Source: Microbaculum sp051390635 (GTDB taxonomy: Bacteria; Pseudomonadota; Alphaproteobacteria; Rhizobiales; Tepidamorphaceae). From it: a stretch of DNA of 64,000 bases. The notes beneath the pieces were generated by a model. That model was not told the origin of the DNA, did no database searches, and worked only from the letters and a program-made list of their open reading frames with translations. The position numbers and the translations under genes are program-made. The DNA is taken from positions 496,001 through 560,000 of the forward strand of contig NZ_JBPODT010000004.1 of assembly GCF_051390635.1 (NCBI RefSeq), given 5' to 3'. Shown piece after piece: positions 57,001 through 64,000 of the stretch (position 1 is the stretch's first letter; the number at the start of each line of letters is the position of its first letter).

Positions 57001-58303
57001 CCGAGCGGGCGCGGTAGCTGGTGACGGTGGCGGCGAGGCCGGCGCGCGCGCGGCCGTACTTCCCGTAGATGTACTGGATCACCTCTTCGCGGCGCTCGTG
57101 CTCGAAATCGACGTCGATATCGGGCGGCTCGCGCCGTTCCGCCGAGATGAAGCGCTCGAACAGCAGGTCCATGCGGGCGGGATCGACCTCGGTGATGCCG
57201 AGACAGAAGCAGACGGCGGAATTGGCCGCCGAGCCCCTGCCCTGCGCGAGGATGCCGCGCGCGCGGGCGAAGCGGACGATGTCGTGCACGGTGAGGAAAT
57301 AGGGGGCGTAGTCGAGCTCCCCGATGAGCTTTATCTCGTATTCAATTAGGTGGCGTACTTTATCGGGTAGCCCCTCCGGATAACGCTGTCGCGCGCCTTC
57401 TTCGGTCAAGCGGATCAATGCCGCCTGCGGTGTCGGATCGGTGCCGGTGGGCTCGTCCGGATAGGCGTAGCGCAGTTCATCGAGGGAAAAAGAAATTCGG
57501 CTAATCAATACCGAGATCCGCGAGACAGCCTCCGGGTAGCCCCGGAACAGGCGGGCCATCTCGGCCGGGGGCTTTAGAAATCGCTCAGCATTGCCCGCCA
57601 GTAATAAGCCGGCTTTGTTAATCGGGGCGTGATTACGGATGCAGCTCACGACATCCTGCAGATGGCGGCGGTCCGGAGCGTGGTAGAGCACGTCGTTGAT
57701 GGCGAGCAGCGGCGTGCCGCAGCGGGCGGCGAGATCGGCCTGAACCGCCAGTTTTCCGCGGTCGTCGCCATCATAGGCGAAGCGGGCGGCCAGGTGCACG
57801 GCGCCGGGGAAGTGCTGGGCCAGCGCCCGCAGGGGATTTTCCAGGGAAGGTGGATGTTGGTTAGTCGGATTGTTATTTTTCGGAGATAAAAGTAAGCCGT
57901 CATAGCTTGATGCCCCCGGTACAACCGCGAGAAGGATACCCTCACCCCATTCCGACAGGTCGGCGAGTGTCAGACGGCAGTCGCCCTTCTCGGCGCGGCG
58001 GTTGCCGATGGTGAGCAGCCGGCACAGCCGTCCATAGGCGGTGCGGTCCTGCGGCCAGGCGAGGATATCGGGCGAGCCGTCGCAGAAGACGAGCCGGGCC
58101 CCGACGACGATGCGGAGGTTGCGCTCCTTCGCCGCCACATGGGCGCGCACCACGCCGGCGAGCGAATTGCGGTCGGCGATGCCGAGTGCGGCGAGCCCGA
58201 GCGCGGCGGCGCGGTCGACCAGCTCTTCCGGATGCGAGGCGCCGCGCAGGAACGAGAAGTTGGTGGCCGCGGCAAGCTCGGCGTAGGGCGGCGGCGATCT
58301 CAT
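54035..58303 (-). CDS. dnaE2: error-prone DNA polymerase ImuC/DnaE2 with in-frame DUF559 cassette
   Basis: DnaE2 is the C-family translesion polymerase that works with ImuA and ImuB. ATG 58303 overlaps the imuB stop (ATGA). The protein has a PHP domain (TNFSFLRGASHPEELVDRAA), the palm catalytic segment PDIDVDFEHERREEVIQYIY, LSQHVGGFVITRDRL, GVFQVESRAQMTMLPRLKP, and the C-terminal OB fold (GLVLVRQRPGSARGVIFMTL). It is 1,422 residues, against about 1,050-1,170 normally. The excess is a 271-codon insertion at about residues 831-1102 with a DUF559 nuclease domain. Without it the flanks, NTLEPEGPDAPDE and HPLHADMRADIWSDHAIRLG, would join as in normal relatives. Local AT-rich patches occur near 57.5 and 57.9 kb. 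Confidence 0.9.
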   Translation of the reverse strand: MRSPPPYAELAAATNFSFLRGASHPEELVDRAAALGLAALGIADRNSLAGVVRAHVAAKERNLRIVVGARLVFCDGSPDILAWPQDRTAYGRLCRLLTIGNRRAEKGDCRLTLADLSEWGEGILLAVVPGASSYDGLLLSPKNNNPTNQHPPSLENPLRALAQHFPGAVHLAARFAYDGDDRGKLAVQADLAARCGTPLLAINDVLYHAPDRRHLQDVVSCIRNHAPINKAGLLLAGNAERFLKPPAEMARLFRGYPEAVSRISVLISRISFSLDELRYAYPDEPTGTDPTPQAALIRLTEEGARQRYPEGLPDKVRHLIEYEIKLIGELDYAPYFLTVHDIVRFARARGILAQGRGSAANSAVCFCLGITEVDPARMDLLFERFISAERREPPDIDVDFEHERREEVIQYIYGKYGRARAGLAATVTSYRARSAVREVGKAFGLSEDAVGGLAGAIWGWSDSAITETDVRRRGLDPADASLAKMLALSREIVGFPRHLSQHVGGFVITRDRLDETVPIQNAAMEDRTVVEWDKDDLDALGILKIDVLGLGMLTCVRKAFDMLRRHYDRDLTLATIPAEDPAVYRMLQRADSIGVFQVESRAQMTMLPRLKPANFYDLVIEVAIVRPGPIQGDMVHPYLRRRQGLEPVAFPAPSPEHGPPDELEKVLGKTLGVPLFQEQAMRIAIVAAGFTPSEADRLRRAMATFRRVGTIGTFQAKMVEGMVRRGYDRDFAERCFRQIEGFGEYGFPESHAASFALLVYASAWLKCHYPDVFAAALLNSQPMGFYAPAQIVRDAIEHGVRVHPVDINLSGWDNTLEPEGPDAPDEHPVPPPPSPSLPRKGGEGPMPQPSIRTPPFEELPSRTESRASGDRRGDRPPPPLRGRDGEGGGEGGTASPGFAAHGHARPAAHAPVSKGLREKSRALRRDMTDAERRLWSVLRANRFQGYSFRRQVPMGHFIADFVCHDRRLVIELDGGQHGEAGHAAADATRDAWFQSRGYRVLRFWNNEVLENLDGTLHRLAEALRLPPSPALPRKGGERHMPPGDPEIASPTDAAGQGMSEMPATIGDAEPPPPLRGRDGEGGREGGTASPGFATHGHARSAAARLHPLHADMRADIWSDHAIRLGLRQIKGIGEEEARLIEEKRGAGYDSLRDLWLRTGLPARTIERLADADAFRSIGLDRRAALWAARGLDRGPAASGKTGRLPLFEAADHADLRREPDVDLPPMPLGEQVVNDYRFLKLSLKAHPASFLRAPLTRLGAVRHETLRTTRPGRRLTVAGLVLVRQRPGSARGVIFMTLEDETAVANVIVWPKVFERFRAQVIGARLIAATGRLQNEQNVIHLVAERIDDLTPLLATLGDDGTDLEALARCDEVRRPVPDIHEKVARRSRLGRLLADAPELGGDLEKLARATHAVLPKGRNFH
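54999..55811 (-). mobile_element. 813-bp frame-preserving cassette in dnaE2: two 231-bp palindromic units flanking a DUF559 nuclease domain
   Basis: Unit 1 (55581-55811) and unit 2 (54999-55229) are direct repeats of equal length. Each has a 37-bp palindromic end (55775-55811 and 55193-55229, one mismatch), a 96-bp divergent middle and a 98-bp conserved end (55581-55678 and 54999-55096, three mismatches). Between them, 55230-55580 encodes a DUF559/Vsr-like domain: MTDAERRLWSVLRANRFQG, HFIADFVCHDRRLVIELDGG and YRVLRFWNNEVLENLDGTL, with the acidic and His residues intact. Sizes are 231+351+231, all multiples of three, and no stop occurs. It resembles in-frame palindromic elements of Rickettsia but carries a nuclease. 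Confidence 0.8.
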
Positions 58304-59994
58304 CCGAACAACCCGTGCAGATACCAGCGCGGCGTTACCGTCTCGCGGTCGTACAACCCGGCGCGATAGACCCAATAGCGGCGCCCCTCCTCGTCCTCGA
58401 CGCGGAAATAGTCGCGGGTGAGCGCCTCCGCCTCCCCGTTGAACAGTTTCGGGGCCCACCATTCCGGGGCGATGCGCTCGGGCCCCTCGATGCGCGCGAC
58501 GGCGCGCAGCACGCGCCGCCAGCGGAAGCGCACTGGCGGTCCGTCCGGCACCTCGGCGATCGCCTCGATCGGCTCGGGCCGGTCGAGCAGGCGCAGCGGC
58601 CGTTCCGGCGCGCGCCCGGGGCCGCGCTCGGGGCCGGGATCGCAGTGGGCGGCGCGCTGCGGCCACATGGCGGCGCCGGCCGCGACGCCGGCCACGGCGG
58701 GGCGTGCCGTGACCGCAAGCTCGGGGATATGGCTTTCGTGGCGCACCAGCCGCACCACCCGGGTGTGGCCGAGCCGGGCGGTCAGCCGGTCGGCGAGGCG
58801 GGCGAGCGCCTCGGCATCCTCCGCCCGGCTCTCTCCCGCCAGATCGCCGGCGGTGGTCTGGGCGGCCTGCAACGGCTCCACGGCCTCGGCGGCGAGGCGG
58901 ACGCGCTCGATGCCCTCGCCGGTATCGAGGTCCTGGTCGAAGGTGCCCAGGCGCTCGATCAGCAGCCCCGCCAGCCGGGCGGGATCGCGGCTCGCCCGGC
59001 TCAGGCCGACCGCGATGCGGAACGCCTTGTTGTCGATGCGGAACAGGGTGAGGGCCAGCCGCCGCGCGCCCTGGCCGTGACGCGACAGCGGTTCGGCGAG
59101 GCCCTCGCCAAGCGCCCGCGCCACCCGCTCGATATCCTCGACAAGCCGGATCGGCTCGGCGAAGACGCGTTCGACGACGAAGACCGGCGGCGGCCTGAGC
59201 GGCGACAGCGGCTCGTCGGCGCGGCCGAGCGCGCGGTCGAGGCGGGTCAGCAGGCCGGACCCGAAGCGGGCGGCCAGGGTGGACGGCGGCATGTCGACGA
59301 GCTGGCCGATGCGCTTCAGGCCGAGCCGTTCCAGCATCGAGACGGTTTCCGGCTCGGCGTCGAGCGTGGCGACCGGCAATCCGGCGACGGCGCGCGCGTT
59401 GCCGCCCGGCGGAACGATCGTGCCGGATGCCGTCCTGGCCACGGCGCGGGCGGCGGCGGGCGTGTCGGCGACGGCCGCCTGCACCGTGAGGCCGCGCCCT
59501 TCGAGGCGCCCCGTCAGGTCGGCGAGCAACGCTTGTTCGCCCCCGAACAGATGGGCGCAGCCGGTGATGTCGAGCACGAGGCCGCTCGTTCCGCCGGGGG
59601 CGTCGAGGGCGACGAGCGGGGTATAGCGCCCGGTCCATTCGGCGAGGGCTTCGAGGGCGCGGCGGTCGCCGTCGGGATCGGCCTCGACGGCGTCCAGCGC
59701 CGGCACGCGCGCGCGGGCGTCGGCGAGCGTCAGGCCCGGCTCGAGGCCGGCATCGGCGGCGGCCGTATCGACTGCCATCAGCCGGGTGGCGTTGCCGACG
59801 GTCGCGATCGTGGCACGTGGTGCCGCGCGCAGGGCCGCGCGCGGCACACTATCCGGTTCGGCGGAAGCGGAGGACGGCGGTGTCCTGCGCGAGAGTTCCT
59901 TCGCGAGTCGCTCCACCGGCAGGCGCGGCAGGCGCAGGGCGAGGAAGCGCCGGCCTGATGTCGCCGGCGTCGGCGGAAGCGAAGAGGCGTTCAT
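58300..59994 (-). CDS. imuB: ImuB, Y-family-like mutasome protein
   Basis: ImuB bridges ImuA, DnaE2 and the beta clamp in damage-induced mutagenesis. The 564-residue protein is Y-polymerase-like: RFLALRLPRLPVERLAKE, LVLDITGCAHLFGGEQALLA, LERLGLKRIGQLVDMPPSTL and VVERVFAEPIRLVEDIERVA. The catalytic acidic residues of true Y polymerases are not evident, as in the family. ATG 59994 has GGAG 6 nt upstream and lies inside imuA, giving a 146-nt overlap. Its stop overlaps the dnaE2 start. It ends in YWVYRAGLYDRETVTPRWYL, typical of ImuB. Confidence 0.92.
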   Translation of the reverse strand: MNASSLPPTPATSGRRFLALRLPRLPVERLAKELSRRTPPSSASAEPDSVPRAALRAAPRATIATVGNATRLMAVDTAAADAGLEPGLTLADARARVPALDAVEADPDGDRRALEALAEWTGRYTPLVALDAPGGTSGLVLDITGCAHLFGGEQALLADLTGRLEGRGLTVQAAVADTPAAARAVARTASGTIVPPGGNARAVAGLPVATLDAEPETVSMLERLGLKRIGQLVDMPPSTLAARFGSGLLTRLDRALGRADEPLSPLRPPPVFVVERVFAEPIRLVEDIERVARALGEGLAEPLSRHGQGARRLALTLFRIDNKAFRIAVGLSRASRDPARLAGLLIERLGTFDQDLDTGEGIERVRLAAEAVEPLQAAQTTAGDLAGESRAEDAEALARLADRLTARLGHTRVVRLVRHESHIPELAVTARPAVAGVAAGAAMWPQRAAHCDPGPERGPGRAPERPLRLLDRPEPIEAIAEVPDGPPVRFRWRRVLRAVARIEGPERIAPEWWAPKLFNGEAEALTRDYFRVEDEEGRRYWVYRAGLYDRETVTPRWYLHGLFG

Positions 59995-60784
59995 CGGGTC
60001 TCCAGGTCAGGGCGAAGCGGCCGCCGGGGCGGGCGGCGTTGCGTTCGAGATCGACCGCCCAGGCGGGCGGCGGCAGGGCCCAGGCGGGGGGCAGGGCGAA
60101 CGCGGCGGCGTCCGGTCCGGCCAGGGCGAGGGGGGCGACGCGCCAGCGGGTGCGCGCCGCGCTCAGGCCGTCGGCGGTGCCGGGGCGCACCAGCAGGGCG
60201 GTGCCGCCATTCCGGGCGGCCCTGAGCGCCAGCCGCCGCGTCGCGGTCAGGTCGACGACGGCCGGGTCGCCGCGGATCTCGGCGACGACGGCCGACAGCG
60301 CCCGGCTCGCAAGTCCTTCCTCCGCCGCCCACAGCGCCTCGCGCGGCCGGCGCGTCTCGACGAAAAGGAGCCCGCCCGGATCGAGGCCGAAGGCGGCAAG
60401 CCCAGGCCCGTAGGGCCGGCCCCATTCGCCGGCGCCGTCGACGGTGGTGACGATCAGCGCCGGCCGGTTCGCGGCAAGGCGGGCGGCGAGCGCCAGGGCG
60501 AAGCCGAAGGCGAGCGGCCCGTCGGCGTCGGCCGAGCGGACCTCGTGTAGCGCGCCGCGCCGCAGGCCGCCGCCGAGCACGGCGTCGAGTTCGGCGACCC
60601 CGAGCAGCACCGACGGCGCCGCAGGTGTGCGTTCCCCGGCCGCGCCGGCAGCGGATCCGGCCTCCAGCCGCGCGATCCGCGCGCGCAGGGTGCCGATATC
60701 GGCAACGGTGTTGCGATCGGTCAGGGCGCGACCGGCAACAGCGTCGCCATCGGGCGGGGCATCGGGTTCGGGTGCGTTCGACAC
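59849..60784 (-). CDS. imuA: ImuA, RecA-like mutasome protein
   Basis: ImuA is a RecA-like protein required for DnaE2-ImuB mutagenesis. The 311-residue protein has LGVAELDAVLGGGLRRGALH, followed by FALALAARLAANRPALIVTT, DPGGLLFVETRRPREALWAA, and VVDLTATRRLALRAARNGGT. GTG 60784 is chosen because GGAG lies 7 nt upstream; a TTG at 60829 is also in frame. A perfect SOS box lies 53 bp upstream. The 3' end overlaps imuB by 146 nt in another frame, a strong sign of coupling. Confidence 0.9.
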   Translation of the reverse strand: MSNAPEPDAPPDGDAVAGRALTDRNTVADIGTLRARIARLEAGSAAGAAGERTPAAPSVLLGVAELDAVLGGGLRRGALHEVRSADADGPLAFGFALALAARLAANRPALIVTTVDGAGEWGRPYGPGLAAFGLDPGGLLFVETRRPREALWAAEEGLASRALSAVVAEIRGDPAVVDLTATRRLALRAARNGGTALLVRPGTADGLSAARTRWRVAPLALAGPDAAAFALPPAWALPPPAWAVDLERNAARPGGRFALTWRPDERLFASADAGDIRPALPRPAPAAPAGGATREGTLAQDTAVLRFRRTG

Positions 60785-60836
60785 AATGGGTCTCCGTTCC
60801 GGGCGAGCGGTGTCGCCGCCCGGTGTCAAGGCAAAT

Positions 60837-60851
60837 GTTCTATGTTTGTTC
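60837..60851 (-). promoter_or_regulatory. SOS box (LexA) for imuA-imuB-dnaE2
   Basis: GTTCTATGTTTGTTC is a perfect alphaproteobacterial LexA site (GTTC-N7-GTTC). On the minus strand it sits immediately upstream of a TTGACA hexamer (60825-60830), a plausible -35 element. Confidence 0.85.
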
Positions 60852-60940
60852 TAATATGGATTCCACCGTTTGGCGGCGGAGTCAATCGTTGGGTGGCTTA
60901 AGCAAGGCCCGAGCAGAGATCGCTCCGTACACTCCGTGTC

Positions 60941-60963
60941 ATTGCCGGGCTTGTCCCGGCAAT
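60941..60963. repeat. palindromic intergenic repeat
   Basis: ATTGCCGGG-CTTGT-CCCGGCAAT is a perfect 9-bp inverted repeat, the same family as 52850-52872. A weaker hairpin (CCGGGT...ACCCGG) lies near 60993. The 228-bp gap 60852-61079 has no gene. Confidence 0.8.
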
Positions 60964-61079
60964 CCACCAACACAGGTCCGCGTGCAAGGCGCAAAGACCG
61001 GGTTTATGGCTACCCGGACCCCGTCCCGGCATGACCGCAGAAGTGTTTGGCTAAACGCAATAACAGGCTCACCAAACCG

Positions 61080-63491
61080 TCACGCGCATTTGGAATAGCC
61101 ACAGTCAAGGCAGGCGAGGCAGCCCTCGCGATGGTAGAGGCTGGGATGGCCGCAGCGCGGGCAGGTGGCGCCGGCGCCTTCGGGAATCACCGCCTCCGCC
61201 TCCCTGTCGCCCGACTCGCCCCGAGGCGTGCCCGTCCCGGTGCGCGCGGGCGCCAGGAAGCCGATGTCGACCATGTGCTTCTCGAGGACGTCGGCGATGG
61301 CGGCAAGCAGGCTGGGCACGTAGCGGCCGTTCATCCAGTGGCCGCCGCGCGGATCGAACACGGCCTTCAGCTCGTCGACGATGAAGGACACGTCGCCGCC
61401 GCGGCGGAACACGGCGGAGATCAGCAGCGTCAGCGCCGCCGTCCAGGCGTAGTGCTCGACATTGCGCGAGTTGATGAAGATCTCGAAGGGCCGCCGCCGG
61501 CCGTCGCGGATGATGTCGTTGATGGTGATGTAGAAGGCATGCTCGGTGTCGGGCCAGCGCAGCTTGTAGGTGAAGCCCGGCAGAATCGTGTCGCGCTTCA
61601 GAGGCTCGGTCAGGCGCACGACGGCCGCGCCCTCGGGCGGAACCGCGCGCGCCGCCTCCCGCGCCGCCACGGGAACCGCGGGCGCGGGCAGCGGCAGGCT
61701 CGTCTGCTTGTCTTCGGCGGGCGCCCCCTCGGCGGACACCGCCTCGCCGACGCTGAGGACGGAGCCGGTCACCGGGTTCGGCCGGTAGGTGGTGCAGCCC
61801 TTCAGGCCCAGCGCGTAGGCGCGGGCATAGACGTCCTTGAAGGCCTCGAAGGAGATCTCGCGCGGCACGTTGATGGTCTTGGAGATCGAGGAATCGACAT
61901 AGGGCTGCAGCGCCGCCTGCATCCTGAGATGCGCGTCCGGGTCGAGCGTCTGGGCGGTGACGAAGGCCTCCGGAGGCTCGGGCGGCGCGTCCCCGCCGGC
62001 CCTGGCCCGGTAGAGGCGCCAGGCATAGTCGCTAACCTCCTCGTCGCGGCGGCTGCCGTCGGGCATCAGCACGGCCCGGCGGTAGGACAGCGAGAAGATC
62101 GGCTCGATGCCGGAGGAGACGTTGTCGGCGAACAGCGAGATGGTGCCGGTCGGGGCGATCGAGGTGACGTGCGAGTTGCGCAGGCCGTTCGCGCGGATCG
62201 CCGCGCGCACGTCCGGGTCGAGCCGGGCGACCGTCGGGCTCTTCAGGTACGGCGTCCTGTCGAACAGCGGGAAGCAGCCCTTTTCGGCGGCGATCTGCGC
62301 GCTCGCGCGATAGGCGGCATTCTGGATGACGCGCATCCAATCGCCGGCAGCCTTGGCCGCGTCCTCGCGGCCATAGACGAGGCCGAGCATGGCCAGCGCG
62401 TCGGCCAGCCCGGTGACGCCGAGCCCCAGGCGCCGCTTGGCCTTCGCCTCCTTCGCCTGCGCCTCCAGCGGATAGCGCGAGATGTCGACGACATCGTCGA
62501 GGAAGCGGATGGCGACGGCGACCGCCTCCGCCAGCCGGCCGGTGTCGAGGCGGGCGGCGTCGCCGAACGGGTCGACGACCAGGCGGGCCAGGTTGACCGA
62601 GCCGAGCAGGCAGGCGCCATAGGGCGGCAGCGGCTGCTCGCCGCAGGGGTTGGTGGCGTGGATCGTCTCGCAATAGGCGAGATTGTTCTCGGCGTTCACC
62701 CGGTCGATGAAGATCACGCCGGGCTCGGCATAGTCGTAGGTCGAGCGCATGATGCGGTCCCACAGCGCCCGCGCCCGGACCGTCCGGTACACCATGCCGG
62801 CGAAGACGAGGTCCCAGTCGGCGTCGGCCTCGACCGCCGTCATGAAGGCGTCGGTAACGAGGACCGAGAGATTGAACATCCTGAGCCTGGCGGCGTCGGC
62901 CTTGGCGTCGATGAACAGCTCGATGTCGGGATGATCGCAGCGCAGCGTGCCCATCATGGCGCCGCGCCGGTGGCCGGCCGACATGATGGTGCGGCACATG
63001 GCGTCCCAGACCTCCATGAAGCTCACCGGGCCGGAGGCATCGGCGCCAATCGACCTCACCAGCGCGCCCTTCGGCCGCAGCGTCGAGAAGTCGTGGCCGA
63101 TGCCGCCGCCCTGCTGCATGGTCAGCGCGGCCTCGCGCAGGTTGGTGAAGATGCCGTCGAGGTCGTCGGGGATCGCGCCCATGACGAAGCAGTTGAACAG
63201 CGTCACCTTGCGGCCCGTGCCGGCGCCGGCGAGGATGCGGCCGGCCGGCAGGAAGGCACCGGATTCCAGCATCTCGCGGAAGCGTTTCGCCCAGGTCCTG
63301 CGGGATTTCGCCGGTTCCGCCGCCGCGACCGCGTCTGCCACGCGGCGAAAGGTGTCGGACACGGTCTTCTCGACCGGCGCGCCGCTCTCGTCGCGCAGGC
63401 GGTACTTCATGTCCCAGATCTCGCCGGCGATGGGCGAGGGGACGATGGGCGATGGGTTCCGGGCGTCGCCGCCGGATGTCCTGCGGGCCAT
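61080..63491 (-). CDS. nrdJ: adenosylcobalamin-dependent (class II) ribonucleotide reductase
   Basis: NrdJ makes deoxyribonucleotides using a B12-derived radical. The 803-residue protein has the core RNR barrel: QQGGGIGHDFSTLRPKGALV, NPCGEQPLPPYGACLLGSVN with the radical-site Cys and Glu, SAPTGTISLFADNVSSGIEP-type loop, and a C-terminal zinc-ribbon-like tail CPRCGHPSLYHREGCLACLD with further cysteines for thiol transfer. It starts directly in the catalytic fold and lacks an N-terminal ATP cone. ATG 63491 is chosen; a GTG at 63500 is an alternative. An SOS-like box and a plausible promoter lie upstream. Confidence 0.93.
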   Translation of the reverse strand: MARRTSGGDARNPSPIVPSPIAGEIWDMKYRLRDESGAPVEKTVSDTFRRVADAVAAAEPAKSRRTWAKRFREMLESGAFLPAGRILAGAGTGRKVTLFNCFVMGAIPDDLDGIFTNLREAALTMQQGGGIGHDFSTLRPKGALVRSIGADASGPVSFMEVWDAMCRTIMSAGHRRGAMMGTLRCDHPDIELFIDAKADAARLRMFNLSVLVTDAFMTAVEADADWDLVFAGMVYRTVRARALWDRIMRSTYDYAEPGVIFIDRVNAENNLAYCETIHATNPCGEQPLPPYGACLLGSVNLARLVVDPFGDAARLDTGRLAEAVAVAIRFLDDVVDISRYPLEAQAKEAKAKRRLGLGVTGLADALAMLGLVYGREDAAKAAGDWMRVIQNAAYRASAQIAAEKGCFPLFDRTPYLKSPTVARLDPDVRAAIRANGLRNSHVTSIAPTGTISLFADNVSSGIEPIFSLSYRRAVLMPDGSRRDEEVSDYAWRLYRARAGGDAPPEPPEAFVTAQTLDPDAHLRMQAALQPYVDSSISKTINVPREISFEAFKDVYARAYALGLKGCTTYRPNPVTGSVLSVGEAVSAEGAPAEDKQTSLPLPAPAVPVAAREAARAVPPEGAAVVRLTEPLKRDTILPGFTYKLRWPDTEHAFYITINDIIRDGRRRPFEIFINSRNVEHYAWTAALTLLISAVFRRGGDVSFIVDELKAVFDPRGGHWMNGRYVPSLLAAIADVLEKHMVDIGFLAPARTGTGTPRGESGDREAEAVIPEGAGATCPRCGHPSLYHREGCLACLDCGYSKCA

Positions 63492-63535
63492 GACGAACAC
63501 TCGTCGCGCGTCGGGACATCGTTCCCGACCTTACC

Positions 63536-63584
63536 AATATCGGGCCAAAGACGTTTAAGGTCAATGAATGTTCTTGGTTTGTAC
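63536..63584 (-). promoter_or_regulatory. candidate nrdJ promoter with SOS-like box
   Basis: On the minus strand TTGACC (63559-63564) and GATATT (63536-63541) are 17 bp apart. GTTCTTGGTTTGTAC at 63570-63584 is one base from GTTC-N7-GTTC and lies just upstream of the -35 element. No cobalamin riboswitch features were seen. Confidence 0.5.
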
Positions 63585-63669
63585 TATCTTGCCGCCGCAA
63601 AGGCCCCCGTGGGCCGGCCGAAAGGGGCCGATTTGGTGTCCCGGCCCCTCGCGCGATCCGGGACCGGCG

Positions 63670-64000
63670 TTATGCCACCGGCAGGCCGACCGCCTTGCGG
63701 ATGTCCTCGGAGCGAAGCGAGACGTCGGTGCCGAGGAAGTCGGCCGCGCCGCCCTCGCAGAGCCAGGCGATCGCCTGGCCAACCCATTCGGTGGGAATGT
63801 GCACCGACGGGTCGAGCTGGCTGACGGGGTTGATGCCCGAGGCCTTGATGGCGACCTGCATGTCGGTCGCCACCGTGCCGGGGCTGAGGCCCACGACCTG
63901 GATGCCGTGGTCGCGGTATTCCTTGTCGGCGCACCCGGTCAGCGACAGCACCGCCGCCTTCGTCGCGCAGTAGTGGCTCCAACCCTCGAGCGGGCTGGTG
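63670..64000 (-). CDS. short-chain dehydrogenase/reductase, C-terminal part
   Basis: The gene runs off the right edge; 110 codons of the C-terminus are present. The catalytic motif YxxxK is seen as HYCATKAAVLSLTG, followed by VVGLSPGTVATDM and AQAIAWLCEGGAADFLGTDV-type sequence, which is characteristic of classical SDRs. The Rossmann cofactor motif lies outside the window. The substrate cannot be assigned. It shares orientation with nrdJ but is separated from it by 169 bp. Confidence 0.85.
   Translation of the reverse strand, partial: TSPLEGWSHYCATKAAVLSLTGCADKEYRDHGIQVVGLSPGTVATDMQVAIKASGINPVSQLDPSVHIPTEWVGQAIAWLCEGGAADFLGTDVSLRSEDIRKAVGLPVA

Noticed and set aside
58304..59638. A 445-codon upstream extension of dnaE2
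   Set aside because: Lies wholly within imuB in another frame; the PHP domain begins at 58303 and the ATGA overlap with imuB marks the start.
63492..63669. Cobalamin riboswitch before nrdJ
   Set aside because: No B12-box-like sequence or multi-stem leader is visible in this short gap.

Overview
The window looks like the replication-origin region of a high-GC alphaproteobacterial chromosome, most likely a member of the Rhizobiales (Hyphomicrobiales). Gene order supports this more than any single gene: a PpsR-type kinase regulator, a candidate origin, hemE-hemJ-rho, then mnmE-mnmG-rsmG-parA-parB with three parS-like sites, then holA/lptE/leuS. Further along come xthA-lolA-ftsK, amt, glnK-amtB, tesB and a UbiH-like monooxygenase. 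A complete rhizobial-type glycerol locus (glpR-glpD-glpK divergent from glpVSTPQU) and the imuA-imuB-dnaE2 mutasome point the same way. Assignments rest on reading the translated sequence and on known synteny; no database search was run.

Layout. 1-12.3 kb is the origin and partition domain: a 344-bp gene-free segment between ppsR and hemE carries a perfect TTAA-N7-TTAA CtrA-type box and DnaA-box-like 9-mers, and ParA/ParB with parS-like sites follow 7-12 kb away. 12.3-17.4 kb holds holA, lptE and leuS on the minus strand, then a HigBA toxin-antitoxin locus in which the toxin is broken and fused in frame to the antitoxin. 17.4-26.4 kb holds yggS, an L,D-transpeptidase gene divergent from a response regulator/cyclic-nucleotide-binding pair, a LysR/tautomerase divergent pair, xthA, lolA and ftsK. 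26.5-29.9 kb is a nitrogen block: two ammonium transporters and a PII protein, with sigma-54-type promoters in front of each transcription unit.

30-40 kb is mostly housekeeping: tesB, a UbiH-family flavoprotein, a VOC protein, Trm112, a LON-domain protein, a thioredoxin-TPR chaperone, a YbaK-type deacylase, tRNA-Gly(GCC), a homocysteine S-methyltransferase and a large PAS/GAF/GGDEF/EAL protein. 40.1-50.3 kb is the glycerol regulon: GlpR represses, GlpVSTPQU imports glycerol, GlpK phosphorylates it and GlpD oxidises it. The two ATPases have complementary motif losses. 50.4-54 kb has an orphan molybdenum hydroxylase large subunit, palindromic repeats and an endonuclease/exonuclease/phosphatase-family protein.

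54-63.6 kb is a DNA-damage region: imuA-imuB-dnaE2 behind a perfect GTTC-N7-GTTC SOS box, then a B12-dependent ribonucleotide reductase with a near-match box. The most striking object is inside dnaE2. An 813-bp, frame-preserving cassette (two 231-bp palindromic repeat units flanking a 351-bp segment with a DUF559 nuclease domain) is inserted in the polymerase reading frame, giving a predicted 1,422-residue DnaE2. The right edge cuts a short-chain dehydrogenase gene.
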